Assembly: GCF_009709555.1 (NCBI RefSeq)
Contig: NZ_WJBG01000158.1
Coordinates: 104,222-168,221, forward strand
Length of the DNA stretch: 64,000 nt
Direction: 5' to 3'
Source of the DNA: Streptomyces blattellae
GTDB taxonomy: Bacteria > Actinomycetota > Actinomycetes > Streptomycetales > Streptomycetaceae
The first letter of the stretch is position 1. Every line of letters begins with the position of its first letter. Both the position numbers and the translations under genes were made by a program. The notes below the pieces were generated by a model. That model worked only from the letters and a program-made list of their open reading frames with translations. It ran no database searches and was not told the origin of the DNA. Positions 16,219 to 24,402 of this stretch are shown piece after piece.

Positions 16219-17226
16219 GTGACTGTGATCGCGACCGAAAGCCTGAGTAAGCGGTTCCCCCGGGTGACCGCGCTTGACCGGCTCTCCGTGGACGTCGGGC
16301 CCGGTGTGACCGGACTCGTCGGAGCCAATGGAGCCGGCAAGTCCACACTGATCAAGATCCTGCTGGGTCTGTCCCCTGCCACCGAAGGCCGCGCCGAAGT
16401 GCTCGGACTCGACGTCGCCGCCAACGGCGCCGCGATCCGCGAGCGAGTCGGTTACATGCCGGAACACGACTGTCTGCCCCCGGACGTCTCGGCGACCGAG
16501 TTCGTCGTCCACATGGCACGCATGTCCGGCCTCCCGGTGGCCGCCGCGCGCGAACGCACCGCGGACACCCTGCGCCATGTCGGACTGTACGAGGAGCGCT
16601 ACCGGCCGATCGGCGGCTACTCGACCGGCATGAAGCAGCGCGTCAAGCTGGCCCAGGCCCTGGTGCACGACCCTCAGCTGGTCTTCCTGGACGAGCCGAC
16701 CAACGGCCTCGACCCGGTCGGCCGGGACGAGATGCTCGGCCTGATCCGCCGGATCCACACCGACTTCGGCATCTCGGTCCTGGTCACCTCCCACCTGCTG
16801 GGCGAACTGGAGCGCACCTGCGACCACGTCGTCGTGGTCGACGGCGGCAAGCTCCTGCGCTCCAGCTCCACCAAGGACTTCACCCAGACCACGACGACGC
16901 TCGCCGTCGAGGTCACCGACACCGACGAGCACCCGGACGGCACCCGCGCGGTGCGCGAAGCGCTGCACGCGCGCGGGGTGGACCTCCTCGACTCGGCGAG
17001 CGGCCTGCCGGGCGCGGGCCACCTCCTGCTGCTGACCGCACGGGGCGAAGAGACCTACGACCTCGTCCGCGATGTGGTGGCCGACCTCGGCCTCGGTCTG
17101 GTCCGCATGGAACAGCGCAGGCACCACATCTCCGAGGTCTTCACGGACGAGGCTTCCGAGGACACCAGCGAGGCTTCCCAGAACAGCGACGCACAGCGGA
17201 AGGAGGCCGTCGGCCATGGCAGTTGA
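16219..17226 (+). CDS. ABC transporter ATP-binding protein
   Basis: A 335-residue ABC-2-type ATPase. Walker A GANGAGKST, signature YSTGMKQRVKLAQAL, Walker B LVFLDEPTNGLDP, H-loop TSHLL. The C-terminal about 100 residues are an extension ending in acidic, serine-rich sequence. GTG 16219 has no visible Shine-Dalgarno, so it may be leaderless. It begins an operon with a permease (overlapping by 11 bp), a second ATPase and a second permease. The transported substrate cannot be told; two ATPase/permease pairs in one operon resemble drug or lipid exporters. Confidence 0.92.
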   Translation: MTVIATESLSKRFPRVTALDRLSVDVGPGVTGLVGANGAGKSTLIKILLGLSPATEGRAEVLGLDVAANGAAIRERVGYMPEHDCLPPDVSATEFVVHMARMSGLPVAAARERTADTLRHVGLYEERYRPIGGYSTGMKQRVKLAQALVHDPQLVFLDEPTNGLDPVGRDEMLGLIRRIHTDFGISVLVTSHLLGELERTCDHVVVVDGGKLLRSSSTKDFTQTTTTLAVEVTDTDEHPDGTRAVREALHARGVDLLDSASGLPGAGHLLLLTARGEETYDLVRDVVADLGLGLVRMEQRRHHISEVFTDEASEDTSEASQNSDAQRKEAVGHGS

Positions 17227-18124
17227 GCACCCCGCAGCGGCACCCCCGGGCGACCAGACCCGCATCCACAACATCGGCTACCGCAACTACGACGGCCCCC
17301 GCCTCGGCCGCTCCTACGCAACCCGCTCCCTCTACTCGCAGTCCCTGCGCGGCTCCTACGGCCTCGGCCGCTCGGTGAAGTCCAAGGTGCTGCCCATGCT
17401 GCTGTTCGCGGTGATGTGCGTGCCCGCGGCCATCATGGTCGCCGTCGCGGTCGCCACCCAGGCCAACGACCTGCCCGTCGACTACACGCGCTACGCGATC
17501 ATCATGCAGGCCGTCATCAGCCTGTACGTCGCCTCGCAGGCACCCCAGTCCGTCTCCCGCGACCTGCGCTTCAAGACCGTACCGCTGTACTTCTCACGAC
17601 CCATCGAGACCGCCGACTACGTACGCGCCAAGTACGCGGCGCTCGCCTCGGCCATGTTCATCATCACCGCGGCGCCGCTGGTCGTGCTCTATGTGGGCGC
17701 GCTGCTGGCGAAACTCGACTTCGCCGACCAGACCAAGGGATTCGCCCAGGGACTCGTCTCCGTGGCTCTGCTCTCCGTGCTCTTCGCCGGGATCGGCCTC
17801 GTCATCGCCTCGGTCACCCCGCGCCGCGGCTTCGGCATCGCGGCCGTGATCGCCGTCCTGACCATCTCCTACGGCTCCGTCTCCACGCTCCAGGCCATCG
17901 CCGAGTCACAGGGCACCACCGACGCCATCGCCTGGATCGGCCTGTTCTCGCCGATCACGCTCATCGACGGGGTCCAGTCCGCCTTCCTCGGCGCGACCGC
18001 CGCGTCCCCCGGAGGGGTGGGCCCCGGCAACGGCGAGGGCGTGGTGTACGTCCTGGTCGCCCTGGGCCTGATCGCCGCCTGCTACGGCCTCCTGATGCGC
18101 CGCTACCGAAAGGCCGGACTGTGA
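17216..18124 (+). CDS. ABC-2-type transporter permease
   Basis: A 302-residue integral membrane protein with about six hydrophobic segments, the first at PMLLFAVMCVPAAIMVAVAVA (about residue 60) and others at MFIITAAPLVVLYVGALL and GFGIAAVIAVLTISYG. The cytosolic N-terminus is followed by GYRNYDGPRLG, a motif often seen in such permeases. ATG 17216 has GGAAGGAGG upstream inside the preceding gene. It pairs with the upstream ATPase; its stop overlaps the GTG of the next ATPase (GTGA). Confidence 0.88.
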   Translation: MAVEHPAAAPPGDQTRIHNIGYRNYDGPRLGRSYATRSLYSQSLRGSYGLGRSVKSKVLPMLLFAVMCVPAAIMVAVAVATQANDLPVDYTRYAIIMQAVISLYVASQAPQSVSRDLRFKTVPLYFSRPIETADYVRAKYAALASAMFIITAAPLVVLYVGALLAKLDFADQTKGFAQGLVSVALLSVLFAGIGLVIASVTPRRGFGIAAVIAVLTISYGSVSTLQAIAESQGTTDAIAWIGLFSPITLIDGVQSAFLGATAASPGGVGPGNGEGVVYVLVALGLIAACYGLLMRRYRKAGL

Positions 18125-19032
18125 CCACCCTCACCATCGACCACGTCTCCCGCTGGTTCGGCAACGTGGTCGCCGTCAACGACATCACCATGACGATCGG
18201 CCCGGGCGTCACCGGCCTCCTCGGCCCCAACGGCGCCGGAAAGTCCACCCTCATCAACATGATGGGCGGCTTCCTGGCGCCCTCCACCGGCACCGTCACC
18301 CTCGACGGCCGGCAGGTGTGGCGCAACGAGGCCATCTACCAGCACATCGGCATCGTCCCCGAACGCGAGGCGATGTACGACTTCCTCACCGGCCGCGAAT
18401 TCGTCGTCGCCAACGCCGAGTTGCACGGCCTCGGCGCCAAGGCCGCCCAGAAGGCCCTGGCCACCGTCGAGATGGAGTACGCGCAGGACCGCAAGATCTC
18501 GACGTACTCCAAGGGCATGCGGCAGCGCGTGAAGATGGCGAGCGCCCTGGTCCACAACCCCTCGCTCCTGCTCCTCGACGAACCCTTCAACGGCATGGAC
18601 CCGCGCCAGCGCATGCAGCTGATGGCTCTGCTGCGGAAGATGGGCGACGAGGGCCGCACGGTCCTGTTCTCGTCCCACATCCTCGAAGAGGTCGAGCAAC
18701 TCGCCCGCCACATCGAGGTCGTCGTCGCAGGCCGGCACGCGGCCAGCGGCGACTTCCGCAAGATCCGCCGCCTGATGACCGACCGTCCGCACCGCTATCT
18801 GGTGCGCTCCAGCGACGACCGCGCACTCGCGGCCGCGCTGATCTCCGACTCGTCGACGTCCGGCATCGAAGTCGATCTGGCGGAGGGCGCGTTGCGTATC
18901 CAGGCCGTCGACTTCGGCCGTTTCACCGCGCTGTTGCCCAGGGTCGCCCGCGACCACGGCATCCGGCTGCTCACGGTGTCGCCGTCCGACGAGTCTCTTG
19001 AGTCCGTGTTCTCGTATCTGGTCGCGGCGTAG
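18121..19032 (+). CDS. ABC transporter ATP-binding protein (second)
   Basis: A 303-residue ABC-2-type ATPase coupled to the preceding permease by GTGA. Walker A GPNGAGKST, signature YSKGMRQRVKMASAL, Walker B LLLLDEPFNGMDP, H-loop SSHILEEVEQLARH. It is clearly related to the first ATPase of the operon but not a recent duplicate. It should power the permease that follows 10 bp later. The C-terminus ends ESVFSYLVAA, usual for this family. Confidence 0.92.
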   Translation: MTTLTIDHVSRWFGNVVAVNDITMTIGPGVTGLLGPNGAGKSTLINMMGGFLAPSTGTVTLDGRQVWRNEAIYQHIGIVPEREAMYDFLTGREFVVANAELHGLGAKAAQKALATVEMEYAQDRKISTYSKGMRQRVKMASALVHNPSLLLLDEPFNGMDPRQRMQLMALLRKMGDEGRTVLFSSHILEEVEQLARHIEVVVAGRHAASGDFRKIRRLMTDRPHRYLVRSSDDRALAAALISDSSTSGIEVDLAEGALRIQAVDFGRFTALLPRVARDHGIRLLTVSPSDESLESVFSYLVAA

Positions 19033-19042
19033 GAGGCCGAAG

Positions 19043-19762
19043 ATGTACGACCCCACAGTCGCCCGACTCACCTACCGGGCCCTGCTCGGCCGGCGCCGGG
19101 CCCTCATCCTCAGCGCCCTGCCCGTGTTGCTCATCGTGATCTCCGTGATCGTGCGCGGTCTGGTCGGCACGGACGACCAGACCGCGGCGGACCTGCTGGG
19201 CGGCCTCGCGATCGCCACCATGGTGCCGATCATCGGCGTCATCGCCGGCACCGGGGCGATCGGCCCGGAGATCGACGACGGCTCCGTCGTCTATCTGCTG
19301 TCCAAGCCGGTGAAACGGCCCACGATCATCTTCACCAAGCTGATCGTCGCGATCGCCGTGACGATGGTCTTCTCGGCGGGTCCGACCCTGATCGCGGGCT
19401 TCATCCTCAACGGCAACGGCCAGCAGATCGCCGTCGCCTACACGGTCGCCGCGCTGGTCGCCTCCATCGCGTATGCCGCGCTCTTCCTGCTGCTCGGCAC
19501 GGTGTCCCGGCACGCGGTGGTCTTCGGACTGGTCTACGCGCTGGTCTGGGAGGCCCTGTTCGGCTCCCTCGTCTCCGGCGCGCGCACGCTCAGCGTCCAG
19601 CAGTGGTCGCTGGCCGTCGCCCACGAGGTCACCGGCGGATCCATGGTGACCTCGGACGTCGGACTGCCGACGGCCACGGTGCTGCTGGTCGTGGTGACCG
19701 TCCTCGCCACCTGGTACGCCGGGCAGAAGCTGCGGTCGCTGACGCTGGCGGGCGAGGAGTAG
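19043..19762 (+). CDS. ABC-2-type transporter permease (second)
   Basis: A 239-residue membrane protein with six predicted helices, the first at ALILSALPVLLIVISVIV and the last near TVLLVVVTVLATWYAGQKL. The conserved EIDDGSVVYLLSKPVKRP loop, with its positively charged KPVKR, is the usual ABC-2 coupling region. ATG 19043 has AGGAGG 6 nt upstream. It ends the four-gene ABC operon. Confidence 0.88.
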   Translation: MYDPTVARLTYRALLGRRRALILSALPVLLIVISVIVRGLVGTDDQTAADLLGGLAIATMVPIIGVIAGTGAIGPEIDDGSVVYLLSKPVKRPTIIFTKLIVAIAVTMVFSAGPTLIAGFILNGNGQQIAVAYTVAALVASIAYAALFLLLGTVSRHAVVFGLVYALVWEALFGSLVSGARTLSVQQWSLAVAHEVTGGSMVTSDVGLPTATVLLVVVTVLATWYAGQKLRSLTLAGEE

Positions 19763-19845
19763 ACGCCCCGCTTATTGACAGGGACTTCACCCCTGTCGGG
19801 GCACACTGGGCAAAACGGGGGACGCACTGCTGGGAGGCATCGGGG

Positions 19846-20082
19846 ATGGCAGAAGAGTCGACGCAGGGCGGCGGACAGCCGGAGTCGGCGGACGCCTGGG
19901 GCGAGTTGGTCCTGGACGACGACTTCATACGCTCCGCCGAGACCTCCGAGCCGTCCGCCCGTGCCCGGATGCTCGCCGCCCGCTGGCGCGACGAGAAGCC
20001 CGAGCCGCAGCCGTGGCGGTCCGACGAGCCGCCCGCGGGATGGTTCTTCAGCAAGCGCCGGCGGCGGTGGCGGCGGCGCTAG
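19846..20082 (+). CDS. Small hypothetical protein, 78 aa
   Basis: A soluble acidic protein with a strongly basic tail (FFSKRRRRWRRR). GGGAGGC precedes ATG 19846. A -35-like TTGACA is at 19775-19780, about 22 bp before a poor -10-like CACACT, so an own promoter is possible. No domain recognised. The Arg-rich tail may bind nucleic acid or membrane, which is speculation. Confidence 0.65.
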   Translation: MAEESTQGGGQPESADAWGELVLDDDFIRSAETSEPSARARMLAARWRDEKPEPQPWRSDEPPAGWFFSKRRRRWRRR

Positions 20083-20355
20083 CCGAATCCCCGGCCCGCT
20101 TTATTCAGTGGCGCCCGATTCGCCGTACAGGCACAGTGGTTGTGTCCACGCCGCCGGACGACGACTCCGGCGCCACGTTCTGGGAGAGGAGCCGGACGGT
20201 GTCCATGCACGACAGTACGTCCAGCTCCCGACAGGGCAGCCCGCGGCGGGTTCCGGTGTAGTTACCCCACCGTCGAACTCGCTCCGCACGGGGAGCTGCC
20301 CGGGGCGGCCGCTTCGAGCACGCGATGTCGCTCTCGCGTGGGCCGCCTTCCCTTT

Positions 20356-20377
20356 CGCCCCCTTGTCGAAGGGGGCG
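20356..20377. terminator. Intergenic hairpin
   Basis: CGCCCCCTT-GTCG-AAGGGGGCG is a perfect 9-bp stem with a 4-nt loop. It lies between two convergent genes and could terminate either transcript. Confidence 0.55.
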
Positions 20378-20602
20378 CCATCCGCTGGGGCGCACGGGGT
20401 TGGCTGCGCGGCTCGGCGCGCGAGGTGCCGCTGCGCCCACCCGTGCCGCCCCAGCGGCACGACTGCCCGCGGGGGCGGTCGGCAGGGGCGCGGGCTCCGT
20501 CGATATGCGGCTCCGCCGCGATGGGGCCCCGCTCAGCGAAGCCGAAAGGGCCGAAGGCAATCGTCTCCGCTGCCTTCCGCCGCCAGCCGTGGAGAGATCA
20601 GT

Positions 20603-20677
20603 CATGAAGCGACCGGTCATGAAGCTACCGGTGGTGGAGCTACCGGTGGTGGAGCTGCCGGTCGTGGAGCGATCTGC
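20603..20677. repeat. 15-bp minisatellite, five copies
   Basis: Five 15-bp units of the type catgaagctaccggt / ggtggagctaccggt, the last degenerate. It lies 34 bp past the HAD stop codon and is not in a convincing gene. Confidence 0.8.
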
Positions 20678-20710
20678 CCACCCTCGCCCGCCCGCAGCCC
20701 ACAGACGGCC

Positions 20711-21514
20711 TCAACCCAGCAGACGCTCCAACACCACCGCGATCCCGTCCTCCTCGTTGGACGCGGTCACCTCATCGGCCACGGCCTTCAGCTCCGCATG
20801 GGCGTTGGCCATGGCCACCCCGTACGACGCCCACCGGAACATCGGCACGTCGTTCGGCATATCGCCGAAGGCGATCGTCTCCGCGGCCTTCACTCCCAGC
20901 CGACGCGCCGCCAACGACAGCCCCGTCGCCTTCGACAGTCCCAGCGGCAGCAACTCGACGATGCCCTCGCCGGCCATGGCGACGGTGACGAAACCCCCCG
21001 CGGCCTGCCGCGACGCTTCCGCCAGCTCGTCGTCCGACAGCTCGGGGTGCTGTATGTAGATCTTGTTCAGCGGCGCCGTCCACAGATCCGACGCGTCCGT
21101 GAACGGGGTCGACGGCAGCGCCCCTGTGACCGCGTAGCCCGGCCCGACCAGGACCTCGCCGTCCAGCCCGTCCCGGCTCGCCGCGAGATACAGCGGACCG
21201 ACCGCCGCCTCGATCTTCGCCAGTGCCACCCCCGCCAGCTGCCGGTCCAGCGTCACCGACGTCAGCAGACGGTGCTCAGCGGCGTCGTACACCTGCGCCC
21301 CCTGGCCGCAGACCGCGAGGCCCTTGTAGCCGAGGTCGTCGAGGATGTGCCGCGTCCACGCAACCGCGCGGCCGGTCACCACGATGTGCGCGGCACCGGC
21401 CTCCGTGGCCGCGGCGAGCGCCTCACGAGTGCGCCGGGAGACCGACTCGTCGGACCGCAGGAGCGTGCCGTCGAGGTCGGTCGCGATGAGCCGATAGGGG
21501 AGACCGGCGCTCAC
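20711..21514 (-). CDS. HAD-superfamily (Cof-type) phosphatase (second)
   Basis: A 267-residue Cof-type HAD hydrolase starting at GTG 21514, which overlaps the serS stop (GTGA), so it is translated with serS. Nucleophile motif IATDLDGTLLR, motif II VVTGRA, motif IV AFGDMPNDVPM. It is a paralogue of the gene at 1134-2003. Coupling to seryl-tRNA synthetase is conserved in Streptomyces as I recall it; the reason is not known. The longer frame into serS is a shadow. Confidence 0.88.
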   Translation of the reverse strand: MSAGLPYRLIATDLDGTLLRSDESVSRRTREALAAATEAGAAHIVVTGRAVAWTRHILDDLGYKGLAVCGQGAQVYDAAEHRLLTSVTLDRQLAGVALAKIEAAVGPLYLAASRDGLDGEVLVGPGYAVTGALPSTPFTDASDLWTAPLNKIYIQHPELSDDELAEASRQAAGGFVTVAMAGEGIVELLPLGLSKATGLSLAARRLGVKAAETIAFGDMPNDVPMFRWASYGVAMANAHAELKAVADEVTASNEEDGIAVVLERLLG

Positions 21515-22788
21515 TTGGCCACCGGCTCCAGGACCTCTCGGCCGCCCAGGTACGGACGCAGCACCGCGGGCACGTGGACCGAGCCGTCGGCCTGCTGGTG
21601 GTTCTCCAGGATCGCCACGATCGTGCGCGGTACGGCACACAGCGTGCCGTTCAGCGTCGCCAGCGGCTTGACCTTCTTGCCGTCACGGACGCGGATGGAC
21701 AGCCGACGGGACTGGAACTCGGTGCAGTCCGAGGTCGACGTCAGCTCGCGGTACTTGCCCTGGGTCGGGATCCACGCCTCGCAGTCGAACTTGCGGGAGG
21801 CCGAGGAGCCCAGGTCACCGGTCGCGACGTCGATGACGCGGAACGGCAGTTCCAGCGACGTCAGCCACTGCTTCTCCCACTCCAGCAGGCGCTGGTGCTC
21901 GGCCTGGGAGTCCTCCGGGGCGACGTACGAGAACATCTCGACCTTGTCGAACTGGTGGACGCGGAAGATGCCCCGGGTGTCCTTGCCGTGCGAGCCGGCC
22001 TCGCGGCGGAAGCAGGGCGAGAAGCCCGCGTAGCGCAGCGGGAGCCGGTCGGCGTCGATGATCTCGTCCATGTGGTACGCCGCCAGGGGCACCTCGGAGG
22101 TGCCGACCAGGTAGAGGTCGTCGCCGGCGAGGTGGTAGACGTCCTGGGCGGCCTGGCCGAGGAAGCCGGTGCCGGCCATCGACTGCGGGCGGACCAGCGC
22201 CGGGGTCAGCATCGGCGTGAAACCGGCGGCCGTGGCCTGCGCGATCGCCGCGTTCACCAGCGCCAGTTCCAGGAGCGCACCCACACCCGTCAGGAAGTAG
22301 AAGCGCGAGCCCGAGACCTTCGCGCCGCGCTCGACGTCGATCGCGCCGAGCAGCTGGCCGAGTTCCAGGTGGTCCTTGGGCTCGAAGCCCTCGGCGCCGA
22401 AGTCGCGGATCGTGCCGTGCGTCTCCAGCTCGACGAAGTCCTCCTCGCCGCCCACGGGCACATCCGGGTGGACGAGGTTGCCCAGCCGGAGCAGCAGCTC
22501 CTGGGTCTCGGCGTCGGCCGCGTCGCGCTCCGCGTCGGCCGCCTTGACGTCGGCGGCGAGCTGGCCCGCCTTCTTCAGCAGCTCGGCCTTCTCGTCCCCC
22601 GAGGCCTTGGGGATCAGCTTGCCGAGCGCCTTCTGCTCGGCGCGCAGCTCGTCGAAGCGGACGCCGGACGACCTGCGCCGCTCGTCGGCAGACAGGAGGG
22701 AGTCGACGAGCGCGACATCCTCTCCACGGGCGCGCTGCGACGCACGCACACGGTCGGGGTCCTCACGGAGCAGGCGAAGGTCAATCAC
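21511..22788 (-). CDS. serS: Seryl-tRNA synthetase
   Basis: A 425-residue class II aminoacyl-tRNA synthetase that charges tRNA-Ser in the cytosol. The N-terminal long coiled-coil arm (RASQRARGEDVALVDSLL... KAELLKKAGQLAADVKAA) binds the long variable arm of tRNA-Ser. Motif 2 is RYAGFSPCFRREAGSHGKDTRG and motif 3 lies in LATLNGTLCAVPRTIVAILE. GTG 22788 (VIDLRLLREDP) matches the family start. The DnaA-box cluster lies about 200 bp upstream, in its promoter region. A tRNA-Ser gene is at 45260. Confidence 0.97.
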   Translation of the reverse strand: MIDLRLLREDPDRVRASQRARGEDVALVDSLLSADERRRSSGVRFDELRAEQKALGKLIPKASGDEKAELLKKAGQLAADVKAADAERDAADAETQELLLRLGNLVHPDVPVGGEEDFVELETHGTIRDFGAEGFEPKDHLELGQLLGAIDVERGAKVSGSRFYFLTGVGALLELALVNAAIAQATAAGFTPMLTPALVRPQSMAGTGFLGQAAQDVYHLAGDDLYLVGTSEVPLAAYHMDEIIDADRLPLRYAGFSPCFRREAGSHGKDTRGIFRVHQFDKVEMFSYVAPEDSQAEHQRLLEWEKQWLTSLELPFRVIDVATGDLGSSASRKFDCEAWIPTQGKYRELTSTSDCTEFQSRRLSIRVRDGKKVKPLATLNGTLCAVPRTIVAILENHQQADGSVHVPAVLRPYLGGREVLEPVAK

Positions 22789-22983
22789 GCGGCCAAGGCT
22801 ACCGGTGCGGACTGACGGCACACGACTCACTATTCCGAGAGCTGTCCGAACCGCCACTTACGTTGAGTTGTGGGCGAATTGCCCTATGTGTCAATAAAAG
22901 GTGCCCCACTCCCTGGAACGGGTCATCGGACGGGCGCCCGGTTGACCCGATTTCCTTGCGGGGAACGGGACTTGAGGGGTTCG

Positions 22984-23294
22984 CTGTCCACAGGGATCCA
23001 CACCTCCGCTGAGTTATCCACAGGCTGTGCGAAAGATCTGTGGATGTCGCAAGTGATCATTCCGATTCGCGCCGACAGACCGAGAAGTCCCCGCGTCAAA
23101 CCAGCCCCAGGCTCACTTTCGGGTGGAAATGGGTCGCCCCAAAGGATTGACCCAAGGAAACGGGTGGACGAAGAGTGACCACAGGGGCTGTGGACGAACT
23201 TGCCCGCTGTATGGAGATTTGTCGACTGAGTCGCGCTTCGTTGTCGACTTGTCCCCAGGTCGAGATGGGACCTGTGGATAACTTCTGTGGACAA
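22984..23294. promoter_or_regulatory. Cluster of DnaA boxes (non-oriC)
   Basis: About eight DnaA-like nonamers in 311 bp on both strands. Perfect: TTATCCACA at 23014-23022, its complement at 23273-23281, and the complement of TTGTCCACA at 23286-23294. With one or two mismatches: 22984, 22994, 23039 (reverse), 23189 (reverse), 23249. The stretch is AT-richer than its surroundings and lies between serS and pheA. dnaA and dnaN are not here, so it is not the usual oriC. DnaA titration or DnaA control of serS is inference. Confidence 0.75.
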
Positions 23295-23377
23295 CATAAA
23301 TCAGCAGGTAGGACTGGCCGAAACCGGTCCGCAACCCACGCGCAATCTGCCGTCTGTCTGCCCGAAAGAGGGCGGAC

Positions 23378-24310
23378 TCAGAACCGCCCGTCCTGGCAGC
23401 GCGCCACCCAGTCCGACGCCGATACGAACTCCTCGTCCGAGGTCCCCGGCAGCGGAGCCCGCACCTCCCCCGGCTGCACCTCGGCACGCGGATACGAACC
23501 GAGGAAGCGGACCTGGAGGCAGATCCGCTTGAGCCCCATCAGGGCCTCGGCGACCCTGCGGTCCGAGATATGGCCCTCGGCATCGATGCAGAAGCAGTAG
23601 TTGCCGATGCCGGCGCCGGTGGGCCGGGACTGGAGCAGCATCAGGTTGATGCCCCGGGTGCCGAACTCGCCCAGCAGATCGCGCAGCCCGCCGGGGTGGT
23701 CGTCGCGCTGCCACAGCACGACGGACGTCTTGTCCGCGCCGGTCGGTGCCGCGGGCCGGGCGGGCCGGCCCACCAGCACGAATCGGGTCTGGGCGTTCTC
23801 GGCGTCGTGGATCCCGGTCTCCATGGCCTCCAGGCCGTACCGGGCGGCGGCGAACTCGCCGGCGAAGGCGGCGTCGTACTGGCCCTCCTGGACCAGGCGT
23901 GCGGCGTCCGCGTTCGAGGCCGCGGACTCCCAGTGCACGTCGGGGAGGTTGTTCTGCAGCCAGTTCCGTACCTGCGGCTGGGCCGCCGGATGCGCGGAGA
24001 CCGTCTTGATGTCCGACAGCTTCGTGCCCGGCCGGACCAGGAGCGCGAAGGTGATGGACAGCAGCACCTCGCGGTAGATCATCAGCGGGGCGCCCGCGAC
24101 CAGCTCGTCGAGCGTGGTCGTGATGCCGCCCTCGACGGAGTTCTCGATCGGCACGAACGCGGCCTCTGCCTCACCGCTGCGGACCGCGTCGAGCGCGGAC
24201 TGCACGGACACATAGGGGATCAGCTCCCGGGTGGCCGCCTCGGGAAGGGTGCGCAGGGCGACTTCGGTGAAGGTGCCTTCAGGGCCGAGATAGGCATAGC
24301 TGGCTGGCAT
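23378..24310 (-). CDS. pheA: Prephenate dehydratase
   Basis: A 310-residue single-function prephenate dehydratase that makes phenylpyruvate in phenylalanine synthesis. The catalytic domain opens YLGPEGTFTEVALR, has the substrate motif FVPIENSVEGGI, and TRFVLVGRP at its end. A C-terminal ACT domain follows, with DHPGGLRDLLGEFGTRGINLMLLQSRPTGAGIGNY; the LQSRP segment is the phenylalanine-binding ESRP-type site, so feedback inhibition is expected. ATG 24310. It is 92 bp downstream of the DyP gene, enough for its own promoter. Confidence 0.96.
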   Translation of the reverse strand: MPASYAYLGPEGTFTEVALRTLPEAATRELIPYVSVQSALDAVRSGEAEAAFVPIENSVEGGITTTLDELVAGAPLMIYREVLLSITFALLVRPGTKLSDIKTVSAHPAAQPQVRNWLQNNLPDVHWESAASNADAARLVQEGQYDAAFAGEFAAARYGLEAMETGIHDAENAQTRFVLVGRPARPAAPTGADKTSVVLWQRDDHPGGLRDLLGEFGTRGINLMLLQSRPTGAGIGNYCFCIDAEGHISDRRVAEALMGLKRICLQVRFLGSYPRAEVQPGEVRAPLPGTSDEEFVSASDWVARCQDGRF

Positions 24311-24402
24311 GACCTCACCCTAATGGGCCCCCGGTGACACGGCCCACGCGTCTCACCGGCGCCCCCCTCGGGCCGGCCTCACCGTCACCCCGGCGGGCGC
24401 TC

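Larger units (their letters stand above)
20083..20710. other. Intergenic region without a convincing gene
   Basis: About 630 bp between the 78-aa gene and the HAD gene. Open frames on both strands have shadow-like Arg/Pro-rich content. It contains one strong hairpin and a 15-bp minisatellite, listed separately. Confidence 0.6.

Noticed and set aside
20105..20620. 171-aa minus-strand frame between the 78-aa gene and the HAD gene
   Set aside because: Arg/Ala/Pro-rich shadow content, crossed by a strong hairpin and a minisatellite.
22984..23294. Chromosomal oriC
   Set aside because: dnaA, dnaN and rpmH are not adjacent, and Streptomyces oriC normally holds about twenty boxes between dnaA and dnaN.
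22923..23297. Minus-strand 124-aa frame in the serS-pheA gap
   Set aside because: Its codon use is unlike neighbours and it is built from the DnaA-box sequences; no homology recognised.
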